Assembly (NCBI RefSeq): GCF_014529945.1 | Contig: NZ_JACVFB010000002.1 | Span: forward strand, 992,001 to 1,056,000 | Source of the DNA: Chitinophaga varians | Lineage (GTDB): Bacteria; Bacteroidota; Bacteroidia; Chitinophagales; Chitinophagaceae | Reading direction: 5' to 3' | DNA: 64,000 nt | Part shown: piece after piece, positions 55,110 to 63,966 of the stretch | How positions within the stretch are numbered: the stretch's first letter is position 1 | How the letters are laid out: each line of letters opens with the position of its first letter | Made by a program: the position numbers and the translations under genes | The notes under the pieces: model-generated | What the model saw: the letters and a program-made list of their open reading frames with translations, nothing else | Databases searched by the model: none | Told to the model about the DNA's origin: nothing

Positions 55110-55141
55110 AAAAAAAAGCAAGCGATAAGACGCTTGCTTTT
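55110..55141 (-). terminator. Rho-independent terminator downstream of asd
   Basis: Perfect stem AAAAGCAAGCG/CGCTTGCTTTT followed on the minus strand by a T run. It is 91 nt beyond the asd stop. The rest of 54918-55232 shows no gene. Confidence 0.75.
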
Positions 55142-55232
55142 AAGGAGTTATGATTTCATTTTTCGTATAGTCATACGCGGGGCTACGTTTAGGGTGTATT
55201 ACGGCACACAATTACATAGCACGACAGTATGA

Positions 55233-56222
55233 TTATAACCAATTCTTTTGTTGCAAATATTCTGCAATCTGCACCGCATTTGTCGCGGCACCTTTGCGCA
55301 GGTTGTCCGCTACAATCCACATGTTTACTGTGTTTGGCTGCGTTTCATCACGACGGATACGACCTACAAACACCTCATCTTTATCGTGTGCGTCTTTCGG
55401 CATCGGGTATTGTGCCTTAGACGGATCATCTACCACGATCACGCCAGGAGTCTGGGAAAGCAGCGTCCGTACTTCATTCACGTCGTAGTCATTTTCAAAC
55501 TCGATGTTCACCGCTTCACTATGCCCACCCATTACCGGAATACGTACAGTCGTCGCCGTTACCTTGATGTTGTCGTCGCGCATAATTTTTTTGGTCTCGT
55601 TAACCATCTTCATCTCCTCTTTCGTATAGCCGTTATCGAGAAATACGTCGATCTGAGGAATAACGTTCAGGTCTATCGGATAAGCATATGCCATTTCACC
55701 ACTGATGCCTTGTCTTTCGTTCATCAGCTGGGTCACCGCTTTTACACCGGTACCGGTTACAGACTGGTAGGTAGATACCACCACTCTTTTAATCTTGTAT
55801 TTCTCGTGCAGGGGCTTCAGCACCAGCACCATCTGTATGGTAGAACAGTTAGGATTCGCAATGATTTTGTCTTCCTGTGTCAGGGCATCACCATTTACTT
55901 CCGGGACCACCAGCTTTTTAGCAGGGTCCATTCTCCAGGCGCTGGAGTTGTCGATGACAGTAATGCCTGCTGCTGCGAATTTAGGCGCCCACTCCAGGGA
56001 GGTGCTGCCACCAGCAGAGAAAATAGCCACATTAGGCTTCATGGAAATAGCCGTATCAGCGCTCACCACCTTCCAGGTCTTACCCTTAAATGTTACTTCC
56101 TTACCTACGGACTTCTCTGAAGCCACGGGAATCAATTCAGTGACAGGGAAATTCCGCTCTGTCAACACCTGTAACATTTTTGAGCCTACCAGACCGGTCG
56201 CTCCTACTACGGCAACTTTCAT
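55233..56222 (-). CDS. asd: Aspartate-semialdehyde dehydrogenase
   Basis: A 329-residue NADP-dependent enzyme making aspartate semialdehyde from aspartyl phosphate, for lysine/diaminopimelate, threonine and methionine. The nucleotide-binding GATGLVG is at residues 7-13, FSAGGSTS at 68-75, the catalytic Cys126 lies in NPNCSTIQM, and a GGHSEAVNIEF active-site block follows. Length is standard. It appears monocistronic. Confidence 0.97.
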   Translation of the reverse strand: MKVAVVGATGLVGSKMLQVLTERNFPVTELIPVASEKSVGKEVTFKGKTWKVVSADTAISMKPNVAIFSAGGSTSLEWAPKFAAAGITVIDNSSAWRMDPAKKLVVPEVNGDALTQEDKIIANPNCSTIQMVLVLKPLHEKYKIKRVVVSTYQSVTGTGVKAVTQLMNERQGISGEMAYAYPIDLNVIPQIDVFLDNGYTKEEMKMVNETKKIMRDDNIKVTATTVRIPVMGGHSEAVNIEFENDYDVNEVRTLLSQTPGVIVVDDPSKAQYPMPKDAHDKDEVFVGRIRRDETQPNTVNMWIVADNLRKGAATNAVQIAEYLQQKNWL

Positions 56223-56373
56223 TTTGTTTTACATTTTAATTTTTGGAGTCCCAAAATTAATATATACGCACCGCTTTTCATAACAATCGGAGGTATTTAT
56301 TCGGTGTTAAGACGGCATTAACATACAAATGCCGGATTACCTGTATGTTTAGGACTTAACCCCTTTTTAAGCC

Positions 56374-58053
56374 ATGAATATACCCATTGTTTGTATCGCC
56401 CTGCTGTGGCAGGTTGCACCAGGCAGAGACACGGCTGTCTCCCCTGTTTATGACGTTGTCATTCATGAGATGATGATAAAACCCTCTCCCTCAATAGGTT
56501 TGCCACCTTTTGAATACATTGAACTGCGTAACCGAAGCAGTAAGGCGGTACAGCTACAACGCTGGACCCTGGCGGTCAACAAGCGGGAGGTGACGCTGCC
56601 ATCTTTTCTACTGCAGCCAGACAGCCTGCTGGTACTATGTTCGCCGGCTGCCGGCTTTGCAGCGCCCAATGTGCTGCAGGTAGACCGGTTTCCGGCATTA
56701 CCGGATGACACCGGACAGGTAGTACTGTATAACCATCGCCGGGAAGTGATACATGCGGTGGCCTACACTCCTGCCTGGTATGGTCTGCCTACGGCGTCAC
56801 AGGCAGGCCGTAGCCTGGAAATGCTGGACCCGTCGTTGCCTTGTAGCGGTAAAATAAACTGGATGGCTTCTACTTCCCCTGCGGGTGGTACGCCGGGAGG
56901 GTACAATGCCGCCGCCAGGCGTATAACAGATGATACCCGGCCAGACCTTTATTTTATAGAGATGCCCGACAGTCTGCACTTACTGCTGCACTTCAGTAAA
57001 ACACTCGATAGCCTGAAGGCAGCCTCCCCTGTCAGCTATCAGGTAAGTACTTCTTCGGTGGCTGCTGTGACAGTACTATCTCCTTTGTTTAACATTGTAG
57101 CCCTTCAGCTGGCATCGGCTGCTGATTCCGGAGCCGTCGTCCTGCATGGTATTTCCGATTGCGCGGGAAACGAAAGCGGCATAAAAAATAGCCTGTCGTT
57201 TATACGGCCGCAGCCACCGGTTCCGGGCGATCTGGTCATCAATGAACTGCTGTTTGATCCGCCTGCCGGCGTGCCGGAGTTTATAGAAATATATAATCGC
57301 AGCGCGCATGCTATTAGCCTCCGGAATATTTTTCTTTGCGCCAGAAAGGCAGACGGGCAGTGGGGCCCCATAAAAAGAATAGTTGCCAACAGCCGTTTGC
57401 TGATGCCCGGGCAATGGCTGGCCCTGACCACCGCGGCTGATCGCCTGTGCGGCTATTACCGTTGTGATAACCCGGAAAATATACAGGAAGTGGCCAGCCT
57501 GCCGGCTATGCCGGCTGAAAGTGGCAGTCTGTTGTTGCTGGCGGATAGCGTGTTGCTGGATGAAGTTCGTTACCAGTCGGCTTTTCATTTCCCTCTGACA
57601 GGCCAGCCGAAAGGCGTGGCCCTGGAACGCAGAGAGGACGGTGATACGGCCAAATGGATATCTGCCGCTGCTTCTGCGGGATACGCCACACCCGGATATG
57701 CTAATTCCCACCCATGGCGGGAAATGGCAGACAACGCCCGCGTAGCGCTGGAACCGGCAATATTTTGTCCGGACAATGCTGCGCCGGAAAATCGGGCCGT
57801 GCTGCAATGGACACTCCCCGAAGCCGGATGGGTGGGCCATGTAACGGTCTTCACTGCCGATGGTGCCCCTATCCGTTACCTGGCGCGGAATATGACGATG
57901 GGAAATAAAGGGAATCTCTACTGGGATGGATTTGGAGAAAATAAAGTACTTTTGCCGCCAGGTATTTATATATTTTTAATTGAAATATTTGACCTCAAAG
58001 GCCGGGTAAAACGCTGGAAACAGTCCCTGGTCATGGCACGAAAGTTGAATTGA
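56374..58053 (+). CDS. Exported protein with lamin-tail domains
   Basis: A 559-residue protein with two lamin-tail (LTD) domains: VVIHEMMIKPSP...FEYIELRNRSSKAVQL near residue 30 and VINELLFDPPAGVPEFIEIYNRSA near residue 290. The C-terminal part is FlgD/gliding-like (VTVFTADGAPIRYLARNM...GIYIFLIEIFDLKGRVKRW). The N-terminus is a short hydrophobic signal (IPIVCIALLWQVAPG). Such proteins in Bacteroidota are extracellular or surface components of unclear role. Confidence 0.82.
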   Translation: MNIPIVCIALLWQVAPGRDTAVSPVYDVVIHEMMIKPSPSIGLPPFEYIELRNRSSKAVQLQRWTLAVNKREVTLPSFLLQPDSLLVLCSPAAGFAAPNVLQVDRFPALPDDTGQVVLYNHRREVIHAVAYTPAWYGLPTASQAGRSLEMLDPSLPCSGKINWMASTSPAGGTPGGYNAAARRITDDTRPDLYFIEMPDSLHLLLHFSKTLDSLKAASPVSYQVSTSSVAAVTVLSPLFNIVALQLASAADSGAVVLHGISDCAGNESGIKNSLSFIRPQPPVPGDLVINELLFDPPAGVPEFIEIYNRSAHAISLRNIFLCARKADGQWGPIKRIVANSRLLMPGQWLALTTAADRLCGYYRCDNPENIQEVASLPAMPAESGSLLLLADSVLLDEVRYQSAFHFPLTGQPKGVALERREDGDTAKWISAAASAGYATPGYANSHPWREMADNARVALEPAIFCPDNAAPENRAVLQWTLPEAGWVGHVTVFTADGAPIRYLARNMTMGNKGNLYWDGFGENKVLLPPGIYIFLIEIFDLKGRVKRWKQSLVMARKLN

Positions 58054-58120
58054 TGCCAGCCCTTTGCTAACGGCATTTTCAAGGTGAAAATTTGTCAGCG
58101 GGCAATCTATTATAATTATT

Positions 58121-58128
58121 TATATTTG
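58121..58128 (+). promoter_or_regulatory. Promoter core of the DUF5606 gene
   Basis: TATATTTG, 21 nt before the ATG at 58149, matches TAnnTTTG. TTTG at 58091 is farther upstream than the usual 19-21 nt. Confidence 0.45.
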
Positions 58129-58148
58129 CGCTTCCTAAAAATTAGAAC

Positions 58149-58814
58149 ATGCAGTACAGAGAAATTGTTGCAGTAACCGGATTGGGCGGTTTGTTTCAGT
58201 TAATTGCCAGCAAACAAGATGGCGCCATCGTTAGGTCACTGGAAGATAAAAGCACAAGGTTTGTATCTTCCCGCGTGCATAATTTTACTCCACTGGAAAG
58301 TATTGAAGTTTTCACTACCGGTGAAAACGTAAACCTGGCTGAAGTATTCAAAGCCATGGACGAAAAAGCAGCTGCTTATCCGCTGATTGACGGCAAAGCA
58401 GACAATAACGCGATCAAAGCTTATTTCAAAAACGTATATCCTGAATTCGATGAAGAAAGGGTATATGTGAGCGATATGAAGAAAATGGTGAAATGGTTTG
58501 GTATCCTCAAAGCGAACGATCTGCTGAAGTTTGAGGAAATCCTGGCCGAAGGTGAAGAGGTAGTGGAAGAAGCAGTGGAAGCGGAAGAAGCTCCGGCTCC
58601 TGCTAAAAAGAAAAAAGCTGCTGAACCTGCTGCAGAAGAAGCTGCCGGTGAAGAAAAGCCTAAAAAGCCACGCGCTAAAAAAGCGGCTGCTGCTGAAGGT
58701 GAAGAAGAAAAAGCACCTAAGAAAGCAAAAGCTAAAAAAGAAGATGCTCCTGCTGCCGAAGGTGAAGAACCTAAAAAAGCGGCTAAACCCCGCAAGAAAA
58801 AAACAGAAGAGTAA
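58149..58814 (+). CDS. DUF5606 protein with lysine/alanine/glutamate-rich tail
   Basis: A 221-residue protein. Residues 1-135 form the DUF5606 domain of Bacteroidota (REIVAVTGLGGLFQLIASKQ, STRFVSSRVHNFTPLESIEVF). Residues 136-221 are a low-complexity tail of alternating acidic (EEVVEEAVEAEEA) and basic (KKKKA, KKPRAKKA, KPRKKK) blocks, resembling histone H1 or HU tails. The domain's role is unknown; the tail suggests nucleic-acid binding or condensation (inference). Confidence 0.85.
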   Translation: MQYREIVAVTGLGGLFQLIASKQDGAIVRSLEDKSTRFVSSRVHNFTPLESIEVFTTGENVNLAEVFKAMDEKAAAYPLIDGKADNNAIKAYFKNVYPEFDEERVYVSDMKKMVKWFGILKANDLLKFEEILAEGEEVVEEAVEAEEAPAPAKKKKAAEPAAEEAAGEEKPKKPRAKKAAAAEGEEEKAPKKAKAKKEDAPAAEGEEPKKAAKPRKKKTEE

Positions 58815-58826
58815 GCTATTGGATCA

Positions 58827-58954
58827 TTTGATTATTTTGATATGTAGTATAGCCACTTCTGCGCTTTATTTCTAAATAATCAAATAACCAAATAACTAAA
58901 TAACAAAATAATTCAGGCTTCCGCATACAGTACTCCACTGTAACGGAAGCCTGA
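58827..58954 (+). terminator. AT-rich inverted repeat plus GC hairpin after the DUF5606 gene
   Basis: TTTGATTATTT (58827-58837) pairs with 58874-58884. The second arm continues in direct-repeat words (AAATAACC, AAATAACT, AAATAAC). TCAGGCTTCCG/CGGAAGCCTGA (58913-58923 with 58944-58954) then forms a strong hairpin. Confidence 0.65.
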
Positions 58955-59022
58955 TTCATTTGGGGGAATTGAGGTAAATTGACTAAATTCCGCATCCGAA
59001 AAATTCAGTAAAACATCAGCAC

Positions 59023-60735
59023 ATGAACGCAGATATAAAAAAACTTCCCCGCCACTTTCTTCCGGAAACGTTTGAAGTGACTACCTGGGACGCACTGCAG
59101 CCATACTATGAAGCGCTGCAGCAAAGAAACATCAACAGCGTGGCAGACCTGGAACAATGGCTGAAAGATATCAGTGAACTGGAGGCCGTGGTCAGTGAAG
59201 ACGCCTGCTGGCGCCAGATCAAAATGACCTGCGATACTACCGACAAAGAACTGGAAGACGCTTTCACCTACTTCTGCATGGAGATACAGCCCCGCCTGCA
59301 ACCCTACGCAGATGCGCTCAATAAAAAACTGCTGGACAGCCCGTTCCTGAAGGAACTGGACCAGGACCTGTATAAAACTTATCTCCGTAACGTAGAGAAA
59401 CAGGTGAAACTTTTCCGCGAGGAAAATATCCCCCTGCAGGCGGAACTAAGTGTAACAGGACAACAGTACGGCGTTATCTCCGGTAAAATGACCATCACGG
59501 TTAACGGAAAGGAATATACGCTGCAACAGGCGGCAAAATTCCTGAAAAATGAAGACCGCGCACTGAGAGAGGAAGTATTTGGTAAAACGGCTGCCCGCCG
59601 CCTCCAGGACCGTGAAAAACTGGATGAACTGTATACCGGCCTCGTACAAAAACGAGACCTGGTTGCCAAAAATGCCGGCTTCGCCAATTATCGCGATTAC
59701 AAGTTCGTAGAACTGGGCCGCTTTGATTACACCAAAGAAGATTGTTTCCTGTTCCATGAGGCAGTGAAAACTCATATCCTGCCGCTGGTTCAGCAAATAC
59801 TGGAAAAACAGCGGGCTAAACTGAAAGTGGATAAACTGAGACCATGGGACACAGACGCTGAACCAGTGGGCGTAAAGCCACTGGAGCCTTTCCAGACCGG
59901 TGAGGAACTGATCACTAAAACAATTAAAATCTTCGACCAGCTCGGGCCCTTTTTTGGTGACTGCCTGCGGGTGATGAAAAAAATTGGCCGTCTCGATCTG
60001 GAGAGCCGTATTGGTAAGGCTCCCGGAGGATACAATTGCCCGCTGGCGGAAACCGGTGTGCCATTTATCTTTATGAACGCGGCCGGCCAGATGGGCGACG
60101 TAACTACCATGGTACACGAAGGCGGTCATGCTATTCATTCCTTCCTCAGCCATAACCTGTCTCTGAGCGCCTTTAAGGAGTATCCCATGGAGATCGCCGA
60201 AGTGGCCAGCATGAGCATGGAACTGATGACGATGGGAGATCTGGATATTTTCTTTGAGGACAAAGATGAACTACGCCGGGCACGTCTTCAGCAGCTGGAA
60301 AGGTCCATTACCGTTTTCCCCTGGATTGCCACGATCGATAAGTTCCAGCACTGGGTATACGAACATCCGCAACATACTACCGAAGAGCGTACTGCTAAAT
60401 GGCTGGAAATACTGAACGAGTTCTCCCCTGCCGTAGTGGACTGGAGCGGATATGAAGACTACCGTGCTGCCAACTGGCAACGACAATTGCATCTCTTTGA
60501 AGTGCCCTTCTATTACATTGAATATGGTATTGCTCAATTAGGGGCTATCGCCATGTGGAAACAGTTCAAGGAAAACAAACAACAGGCACTGGACAATTAC
60601 GTACAGGCGTTGAGTTTAGGAAACACTAAAACACTTCCTGAATTGTATAAAGCTGCCGGTATCCGTTTCGATCTGTCTCCGGCTTACATTAAGGAGCTGG
60701 CTGATTTTATGAGAGGCGAGATAGAGAAAATTTAG
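59023..60735 (+). CDS. M3 family oligoendopeptidase (PepF-like)
   Basis: A 570-residue cytosolic zinc metallopeptidase of family M3 that degrades oligopeptides. The active site is MVHEGGHAIHSFLS with H365, E366 and H369; the third ligand Glu lies in EIAEVASMSMEL (about E393). The helical fold around it (RREVFGKTAARR-like and FVELGRFDYTKEDC) fits the family, and length is normal. It has no signal peptide. An outstanding inverted repeat follows. Confidence 0.93.
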   Translation: MNADIKKLPRHFLPETFEVTTWDALQPYYEALQQRNINSVADLEQWLKDISELEAVVSEDACWRQIKMTCDTTDKELEDAFTYFCMEIQPRLQPYADALNKKLLDSPFLKELDQDLYKTYLRNVEKQVKLFREENIPLQAELSVTGQQYGVISGKMTITVNGKEYTLQQAAKFLKNEDRALREEVFGKTAARRLQDREKLDELYTGLVQKRDLVAKNAGFANYRDYKFVELGRFDYTKEDCFLFHEAVKTHILPLVQQILEKQRAKLKVDKLRPWDTDAEPVGVKPLEPFQTGEELITKTIKIFDQLGPFFGDCLRVMKKIGRLDLESRIGKAPGGYNCPLAETGVPFIFMNAAGQMGDVTTMVHEGGHAIHSFLSHNLSLSAFKEYPMEIAEVASMSMELMTMGDLDIFFEDKDELRRARLQQLERSITVFPWIATIDKFQHWVYEHPQHTTEERTAKWLEILNEFSPAVVDWSGYEDYRAANWQRQLHLFEVPFYYIEYGIAQLGAIAMWKQFKENKQQALDNYVQALSLGNTKTLPELYKAAGIRFDLSPAYIKELADFMRGEIEKI

Positions 60736-60737
60736 AA

Positions 60738-60871
60738 ATTTTTTGATTTACGATTTTTTGATTTCGTGAATAAGAAAATTTTGTAATAAAAAAGCGAAGA
60801 CCAAAACAACTGGTGTTTTGGTCTTCGCTTTTTATCATTTCACGAAATCAAAAAATCGTAAATCAAAAAAT
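60738..60871. terminator. Nested perfect inverted repeats between M3 peptidase and fur genes
   Basis: Outer arms 60738-60769 and 60840-60871 match perfectly over 32 bp. Inside, AAAAAAGCGAAGACCAAAAC pairs with GTTTTGGTCTTCGCTTTTT (about 60787-60834). The genes are convergent, so this is a bidirectional terminator. The outer arms are built from repeated GATTTaCGATTT-like words. Confidence 0.75.
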
Positions 60872-60878
60872 CCCTACA

Positions 60879-61313
60879 TTATTTACAGGATTTACATACT
60901 CCGTTTACCACCACCTCCACATTATGCATGGCATAACCTTTCGGTAGCTGTATGCTGGGAACGTCGGTTTCATCCAGGCAGGTAGTGGCGCCACAGTTCT
61001 CACACTTAAAATGCACATGGTGATCATGATGATGGTGCTCCGTACATTCAGATTTGCATACGGCATAACGTACAGAGGTATCTGTGGTAGGAATCCTGTG
61101 TATAATTCCTTTTTCAAGAAATGTCTGCAGGGTACGGTATACGGTCACACGGTCAAATGATTTGCCCGCGAGTTTTTCAAAGTCACTGTGTTCAAGTGCT
61201 CCGTTACTTTTCATGAACAGCTCCAGGATTTTCACTCTGGTATCTGTAATGCTCAATTTGCTATCCCGCAGTAAGGTGCTTATTCTTTCTGTTAATTGTT
61301 GTTTGGTACCCAT
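60879..61313 (-). CDS. Fur family metalloregulator (probably Zur- or PerR-like)
   Basis: A 144-residue winged-helix repressor of the Fur superfamily. The DNA-binding part contains ITDTRVKILELF and SFDRVTVYRTLQTFLEKGIIHRI. The dimerisation part has a His-rich ECTEHHHHDHHVHF metal site and two CxxC zinc sites (CENC, and CKSC at the C-terminus). Proximity to MerC and a CobW GTPase argues for zinc sensing (inference). It is downstream of the SCO gene with a 13-nt gap, so co-transcribed. Confidence 0.9.
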   Translation of the reverse strand: MGTKQQLTERISTLLRDSKLSITDTRVKILELFMKSNGALEHSDFEKLAGKSFDRVTVYRTLQTFLEKGIIHRIPTTDTSVRYAVCKSECTEHHHHDHHVHFKCENCGATTCLDETDVPSIQLPKGYAMHNVEVVVNGVCKSCK

Positions 61314-61326
61314 GATGAAAAAACTT

Positions 61327-61953
61327 TTATTCTTCCATTAATCGGTCGATATCGTCAATCAGTTTATCTACGTCTTGTTTTTTGGTGCCTTCATACAGCC
61401 CGCGTATCTGTCCGGTTTTATCTACCAGGGCAAACCATTGGGTGTGTACAAAGTCTTCGTCGCCGGTGTAAGTGCCGTCATCCACCAGATAACCCTGACG
61501 GGCAAGTGCATACAGCTCTTTTTTGGTGCCGGTAAGGAACCACCAGTTTTTGGAGTCCGCACCATGCTTTTCGGCGTAAGCTTTTAATACCGGAACGCTG
61601 TCATGCTCAGGGTCCACCGTATGAGACAAGATCAGAAAGTTGGGCTTGTCTTTATATTTAGCGTATACTTTTTCCATGTTGGCATTCATCTTCGGACAAA
61701 TACCGGTGCAAGTGGTGAAAAAATATTCTGCTACATAAACCTTGCCCTGCACGTCTGCCTTGCTCTTGGTATGCCCGTCCTGATCAGTAAAGGAAAAACC
61801 CTGAACAGTATGGCCCGGCGCACCGAGAATCGGCAACTTTTCCTTACCCAGGAAAGTTCCCCTTTCCCCTTTAATAACATAACCGGCATATCCCAGAAAT
61901 CCGAGGCTCAGCACGGTGAAAAATACTGTATATAAGATCGCTTTCTTAGACAT
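61327..61953 (-). CDS. SCO1/SenC family copper chaperone-like protein
   Basis: A 208-residue membrane-anchored thioredoxin-fold protein. An N-terminal anchor (ILYTVFFTVLSLGFLGYAGYV) is followed by the SCO motif FFTTCTGICPKM, with the copper-binding/redox CxxxC, and a conserved downstream His in SHTVDPEHD. SCO proteins deliver copper to or reduce the CuA site of cytochrome oxidase. The ATG at 61953 is used; the longer frame begins only with TTG. First gene of the SCO-fur unit. Confidence 0.92.
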   Translation of the reverse strand: MSKKAILYTVFFTVLSLGFLGYAGYVIKGERGTFLGKEKLPILGAPGHTVQGFSFTDQDGHTKSKADVQGKVYVAEYFFTTCTGICPKMNANMEKVYAKYKDKPNFLILSHTVDPEHDSVPVLKAYAEKHGADSKNWWFLTGTKKELYALARQGYLVDDGTYTGDEDFVHTQWFALVDKTGQIRGLYEGTKKQDVDKLIDDIDRLMEE

Positions 61954-62118
61954 AGGTGAAAAATCCCCGCTGTTTAACGTCAAAAATTAGTCAATGCACA
62001 AAGGTAACACTTGTTTGACAGACACGAATCATATAAAGCTATTTTGCCCTGTTTTAGGTAGATAATCAACCAATTAAGAATTATTTTAAAAAATATGTAA
62101 AAATCATGCTGTTTTTTA

Positions 62119-62151
62119 TTTGCAACATTGTTGCAAAATTACATAGTTTTG
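62119..62151 (+). promoter_or_regulatory. Promoter with overlapping palindromic operator (Zur-box-like) for merC-cobW
   Basis: TTTGCAAC-ATT-GTTGCAAA (62119-62137) is a perfect 8-bp-arm palindrome. Its first TTTG (62119-62122) is 21 nt from TAGTTTTG (62144-62151), giving an exact Bacteroidota promoter. Repressor binding would cover the -33 element. A Zur-type operator is likely given the MerC and CobW genes; Zur itself could be the adjacent Fur homologue (inference). Confidence 0.65.
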
Positions 62152-62195
62152 TGACAGGATCAAAATTCGGTAAGGTGGAGAATATATTTAGAAGA

Positions 62196-62573
62196 ATGAA
62201 TCTGGACACGATAGGAATAGGTGCTTCTATGATCTGTGCGGTACATTGTGCCCTGTTGCCCTTATTGTTTGCTGCGCTCCCGCTATTGGGAATGGAAATA
62301 ACGGAAAATACGGTACTGGAATACTGCCTGTTGCTGCTTTCCTTTGGGATAGGTGTGCTGGCCCTCGGCCAGGGGTACCTGCGTCATCACCGCCGGCTGT
62401 CGCCGCTGTGGCTGTTTGTTTCGGGCTTTGCTCTGCTGCTGGCCGGCCACTTCTGGACGGAAACCGCTGCCTGGGAATATACCCTGATCTGTATCGGGGC
62501 CGGCGCCATCGTGGGCGCCCACCTGCTCAATCAGCGTCATCGCCGCTACTGCAGGATACATAAACATCACTAA
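62196..62573 (+). CDS. MerC domain-containing membrane protein
   Basis: A 125-residue inner-membrane protein with four helices. GIGASMICAVHCALLPLL carries the MerC-type Cys/His pair, followed by LEYCLLLLSFGIGVLALGQGYL, and a His-rich C-terminus (RHRRYCRIHKHH). MerC was named for mercury uptake, but Bacteroidota homologues often sit in zinc-responsive loci. The ATG at 62196 is chosen because the promoter at 62119-62151 lies downstream of the alternative ATG at 62106. CobW follows after 9 nt. Confidence 0.85.
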   Translation: MNLDTIGIGASMICAVHCALLPLLFAALPLLGMEITENTVLEYCLLLLSFGIGVLALGQGYLRHHRRLSPLWLFVSGFALLLAGHFWTETAAWEYTLICIGAGAIVGAHLLNQRHRRYCRIHKHH

Positions 62574-62582
62574 CAAAAAGAT

Positions 62583-63767
62583 ATGAAAAAATTACCCGTT
62601 ACCGTGCTGAGTGGTTTCCTCGGCGCAGGGAAAACTACGCTCCTGAATCACGTATTGCATAACCGTGAAAATCTTCGTGTAGCCGTTATCGTTAACGATA
62701 TGAGCGAAGTGAATATCGACGCTCAACTGGTGAGAAATGAAAACACCCTGCACAAAACAGAAGAGCGACTGGTGGAAATGAGTAACGGTTGTATTTGCTG
62801 CACGCTGCGCGACGACTTGCTCGTGGCGGTGGAACAACTAGCCAGGGAAAACCGCTTCGATTATCTGCTGATTGAATCCACAGGTATTTCTGAGCCGGTT
62901 CCGGTAGCCCAGACTTTCTGTTACCAGGACGAACACAATGGCATAGACCTGAGCGCGATCAGTCGCCTTGATACGATGGTCACCGTGGTAGATGCCTATA
63001 ACTTCGCACGTGACTACAGCAGCATCGCATTACTGCAGGACCAGGGCCTGACAACAGATGCGACCGACCAACGAACAATCGTGAACCTGCTCACTGATCA
63101 GGTGGAATTTGCCAATGTGATTGTGCTGAATAAATGCGATCTCGTTACTCCCGAACAATTGGGCAATCTGAAAGCGCTCCTGCGCAAACTCAATGCCACC
63201 GCGGTGATCATAGAAGCGGTAAACGGACAGGTGCCGCTGCATCAAATCCTGAACACCGGCTTGTTTGATTTTGAAGCGACTTCCCAAAGTGCAGGCTGGC
63301 AGGCAGAGCTGGAGCATGAGCATACCCCCGAAACAGAAGAATACGGCATTAGCTCGTTTGTATACCGAAGCCGGAAGCCTTTCCATCCGGAACGTTTCTG
63401 GCAATATCTGAACGAGCACTGGCCTGGTAATATCATCCGCAGTAAAGGCTTGTTCTGGCTGGCATCACGGCCCAAACTGGCAGTCAACTGGAGTCAGGCG
63501 GGCGGTTCGCTCCGGGCGGAGAAAGCCGGTTACTGGTGGTGTGCCATCCCTCGCCAACAATGGAACCTCGACGAAGAAATGTATCAACTGATCACCGGTC
63601 GCTGGGATGAACGCTTCGCGGACCGTTATAATGAACTGGTGCTGATCGGACAGGATATAGACCAAGCCACCATTACAGCGGAACTGGACCGCTGCCTTTG
63701 TACCGAAACAGAAGTGAGCCGTTATTTGCAGGGGGCTGTTTTCCGTGACCCCTTTCCGGCGATGTAA
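62583..63767 (+). CDS. CobW/COG0523 family GTP-dependent metal chaperone
   Basis: A 394-residue GTPase: Walker [18 protein letters not shown], the family metal-binding CICC in [23 protein letters not shown], and NKCDL for guanine recognition. The C-terminal CobW_C domain begins [18 protein letters not shown] and includes [20 protein letters not shown]0523 GTPases load zinc or cobalt into client enzymes under scarcity. It follows merC by 9 nt under the palindromic promoter. Confidence 0.93.
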   Translation: MKKLPVTVLSGFLGAGKTTLLNHVLHNRENLRVAVIVNDMSEVNIDAQLVRNENTLHKTEERLVEMSNGCICCTLRDDLLVAVEQLARENRFDYLLIESTGISEPVPVAQTFCYQDEHNGIDLSAISRLDTMVTVVDAYNFARDYSSIALLQDQGLTTDATDQRTIVNLLTDQVEFANVIVLNKCDLVTPEQLGNLKALLRKLNATAVIIEAVNGQVPLHQILNTGLFDFEATSQSAGWQAELEHEHTPETEEYGISSFVYRSRKPFHPERFWQYLNEHWPGNIIRSKGLFWLASRPKLAVNWSQAGGSLRAEKAGYWWCAIPRQQWNLDEEMYQLITGRWDERFADRYNELVLIGQDIDQATITAELDRCLCTETEVSRYLQGAVFRDPFPAM

Positions 63768-63849
63768 ACCTGCTGTGGATGCAATGTGGCGGCAATCCCG
63801 TTTTCGTCTTGTACCGTCACCGGCTCAACATCTCCCTGGTTAAATTGAA

Positions 63850-63966
63850 TTTAGGTTAGTCTAAATAATAATTAAGGCAAGTATAAAATAGAATTATAGT
63901 TTTGTGAAAAATAACGCCAGTCGCGAGGGGAAGTGTTATCACTTATCCCGGGACCCCGTGCGACTG
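63850..63966 (+). promoter_or_regulatory. Regulatory region for a gene beyond the window end: palindrome, promoter core and structured leader
   Basis: TTTAG-GTTAGT-CTAAA (63850-63865) is a DtxR-box-like inverted repeat. TAGTTTTG (63897-63904) is a promoter core. The leader 63918-63966 closes with CAGTCGC/GCGACTG and contains an inner hairpin GGGGAAGTG-TTAT-CACTTATCCC. An ATG at 63993 is probably the next gene's start. The identity of regulator and gene is unknown. Confidence 0.45.
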
